Part shown: positions 7,571-7,851 of the stretch, one piece after another | How the letters are laid out: each line of letters starts with the position of its first letter | How positions within the stretch are numbered: the first letter of the stretch is position 1 | Source of the DNA: Betaproteobacteria bacterium | GTDB taxonomy: Bacteria > Pseudomonadota > Gammaproteobacteria > Burkholderiales > Usitatibacteraceae | Direction of reading: 5' to 3' | DNA length: 7,851 nt | Assembly: GCA_012274175.1 (NCBI GenBank) | Contig: JAAOZZ010000221.1 | Span: 1 to 7,851, forward strand | Program-made: the position numbers and the translations under genes | The notes under the pieces: model-generated | Databases searched by the model: none | Seen by the model: only the letters and a program-made list of their open reading frames with translations | Told to the model about the DNA's origin: nothing

Positions 7571-7851
7571 TTGGGCTCCCCCGCGCTCACTCTCCGGGAA
7601 ATCGTCGCGCGCCTCGGCGGCGAGGCGGTGGGCGAGGTGGGCGCACCCCTCACGGGCGTGGCCTCGCTCGAGTCGGCGGGGCCGGATCACATCACCTTCG
7701 TGGCGGGCTCCCGCTACCGATCGCTGCTCGCCACGACGCGCGCGGGTGCCGCGATCGTGGGTCCCGGCGAGCGCGACGCCACGGGCCTTCCGCGCATCGT
7801 CAGCGACAATCCCTACGCTTATTACGCGCGCACGGTGGCGCTCTTCCACCC
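7571..7851 (+). CDS. lpxD: LpxD, UDP-3-O-acylglucosamine N-acyltransferase, 5' part
   Basis: LpxD adds the second 3-hydroxyacyl chain, from acyl-ACP, to the amine of UDP-3-O-acylglucosamine, the third step of lipid A synthesis. Only the first 93 codons are in the window; the frame is open to the right edge. They cover the N-terminal uridine-binding domain. Recognisable segments are LTLREIVARLGGE at the start, LTGVASLESAGPDHITFV (about 28-45), SRYRSLL, GAAIVG and IVSDNPYAYYARTVALF near the edge. These parallel the E. coli pattern of GVASMQSAQTGHITF and NPYLTYARMAQ. The hexapeptide-repeat left-handed helix and the catalytic His would lie beyond the window. The start must be TTG 7571. The frame is the same as that of skp, and between the skp TAA and the conserved domain the codons are only GCG, GCC, TTG. 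No ATG or GTG is available before the domain begins, and no Shine-Dalgarno is visible. It lies 6 nt after skp, the conserved order. Confidence 0.95.
   Translation, partial: MGSPALTLREIVARLGGEAVGEVGAPLTGVASLESAGPDHITFVAGSRYRSLLATTRAGAAIVGPGERDATGLPRIVSDNPYAYYARTVALFH

Noticed and set aside
4744..7653. A 969-codon open frame on the minus strand opposite bamA, skp and the start of lpxD
   Set aside because: Over bamA its codons are in register with the sense codons, so a stop would require TTA, CTA or TCA in bamA, which this GC-rich gene never uses. Its translation is compositionally odd (Arg, Glu, Val, His rich), matches no family I know, and the sense genes are certain.

Overview
This window is a contiguous run of eight plus-strand genes with almost no non-coding DNA: 3' part of frr, uppS, cdsA, dxr, rseP, bamA, skp (ompH family) and the 5' part of lpxD. 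The organism is very probably a GC-rich betaproteobacterium. The gene order is the one known from that class (and, with small differences, from Gammaproteobacteria). The third codon positions are nearly all G or C. BamA has the betaproteobacterial and neisserial style of C-terminus, ending in Phe after an RFQFQLG stretch. I cannot name the genus from sequence alone.

Layout: frr (positions 1-503, N-terminus cut off by the window edge) is followed after 18 nt by uppS (522-1289) and after 32 nt by cdsA (1322-2173). cdsA overlaps dxr (2170-3387) by 4 nt in a GTGA junction, and dxr overlaps rseP (3384-4754) by 4 nt in an ATGA junction. bamA (4759-7056) begins 4 nt after rseP at a TTG codon. skp (7076-7564) lies 19 nt further on. 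lpxD (7571 to the window edge) begins 6 nt after skp, also at a TTG. I see no stretch over 40 nt without a gene, no RNA gene, mobile element, CRISPR array or convincing terminator. The window therefore looks like the middle of one transcription unit, which would normally continue with fabZ, lpxA and lpxB beyond the right edge and have pyrH to the left of frr.

How the genes fit together: frr recycles ribosomes. Dxr makes MEP for isoprenoids, and UppS elongates isoprenoids to undecaprenyl diphosphate, the lipid carrier for peptidoglycan and O-antigen. CdsA makes CDP-diacylglycerol for phospholipids. RseP is the site-2 protease that, in well-studied relatives, releases the envelope-stress sigma factor. 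BamA inserts outer-membrane beta-barrels, and Skp escorts those barrels through the periplasm. LpxD acylates the lipid A precursor. It is a cell-envelope biogenesis operon.

I do not find a novel biological system here. The points worth a second look are modest. They are two forced TTG starts (bamA, lpxD), weak or missing Shine-Dalgarno sequences throughout, a possible hairpin at the cdsA/dxr junction, a compact cysteine-free BamA, and two AT-rich rare-codon spots inside rseP and bamA that might be internal promoters.
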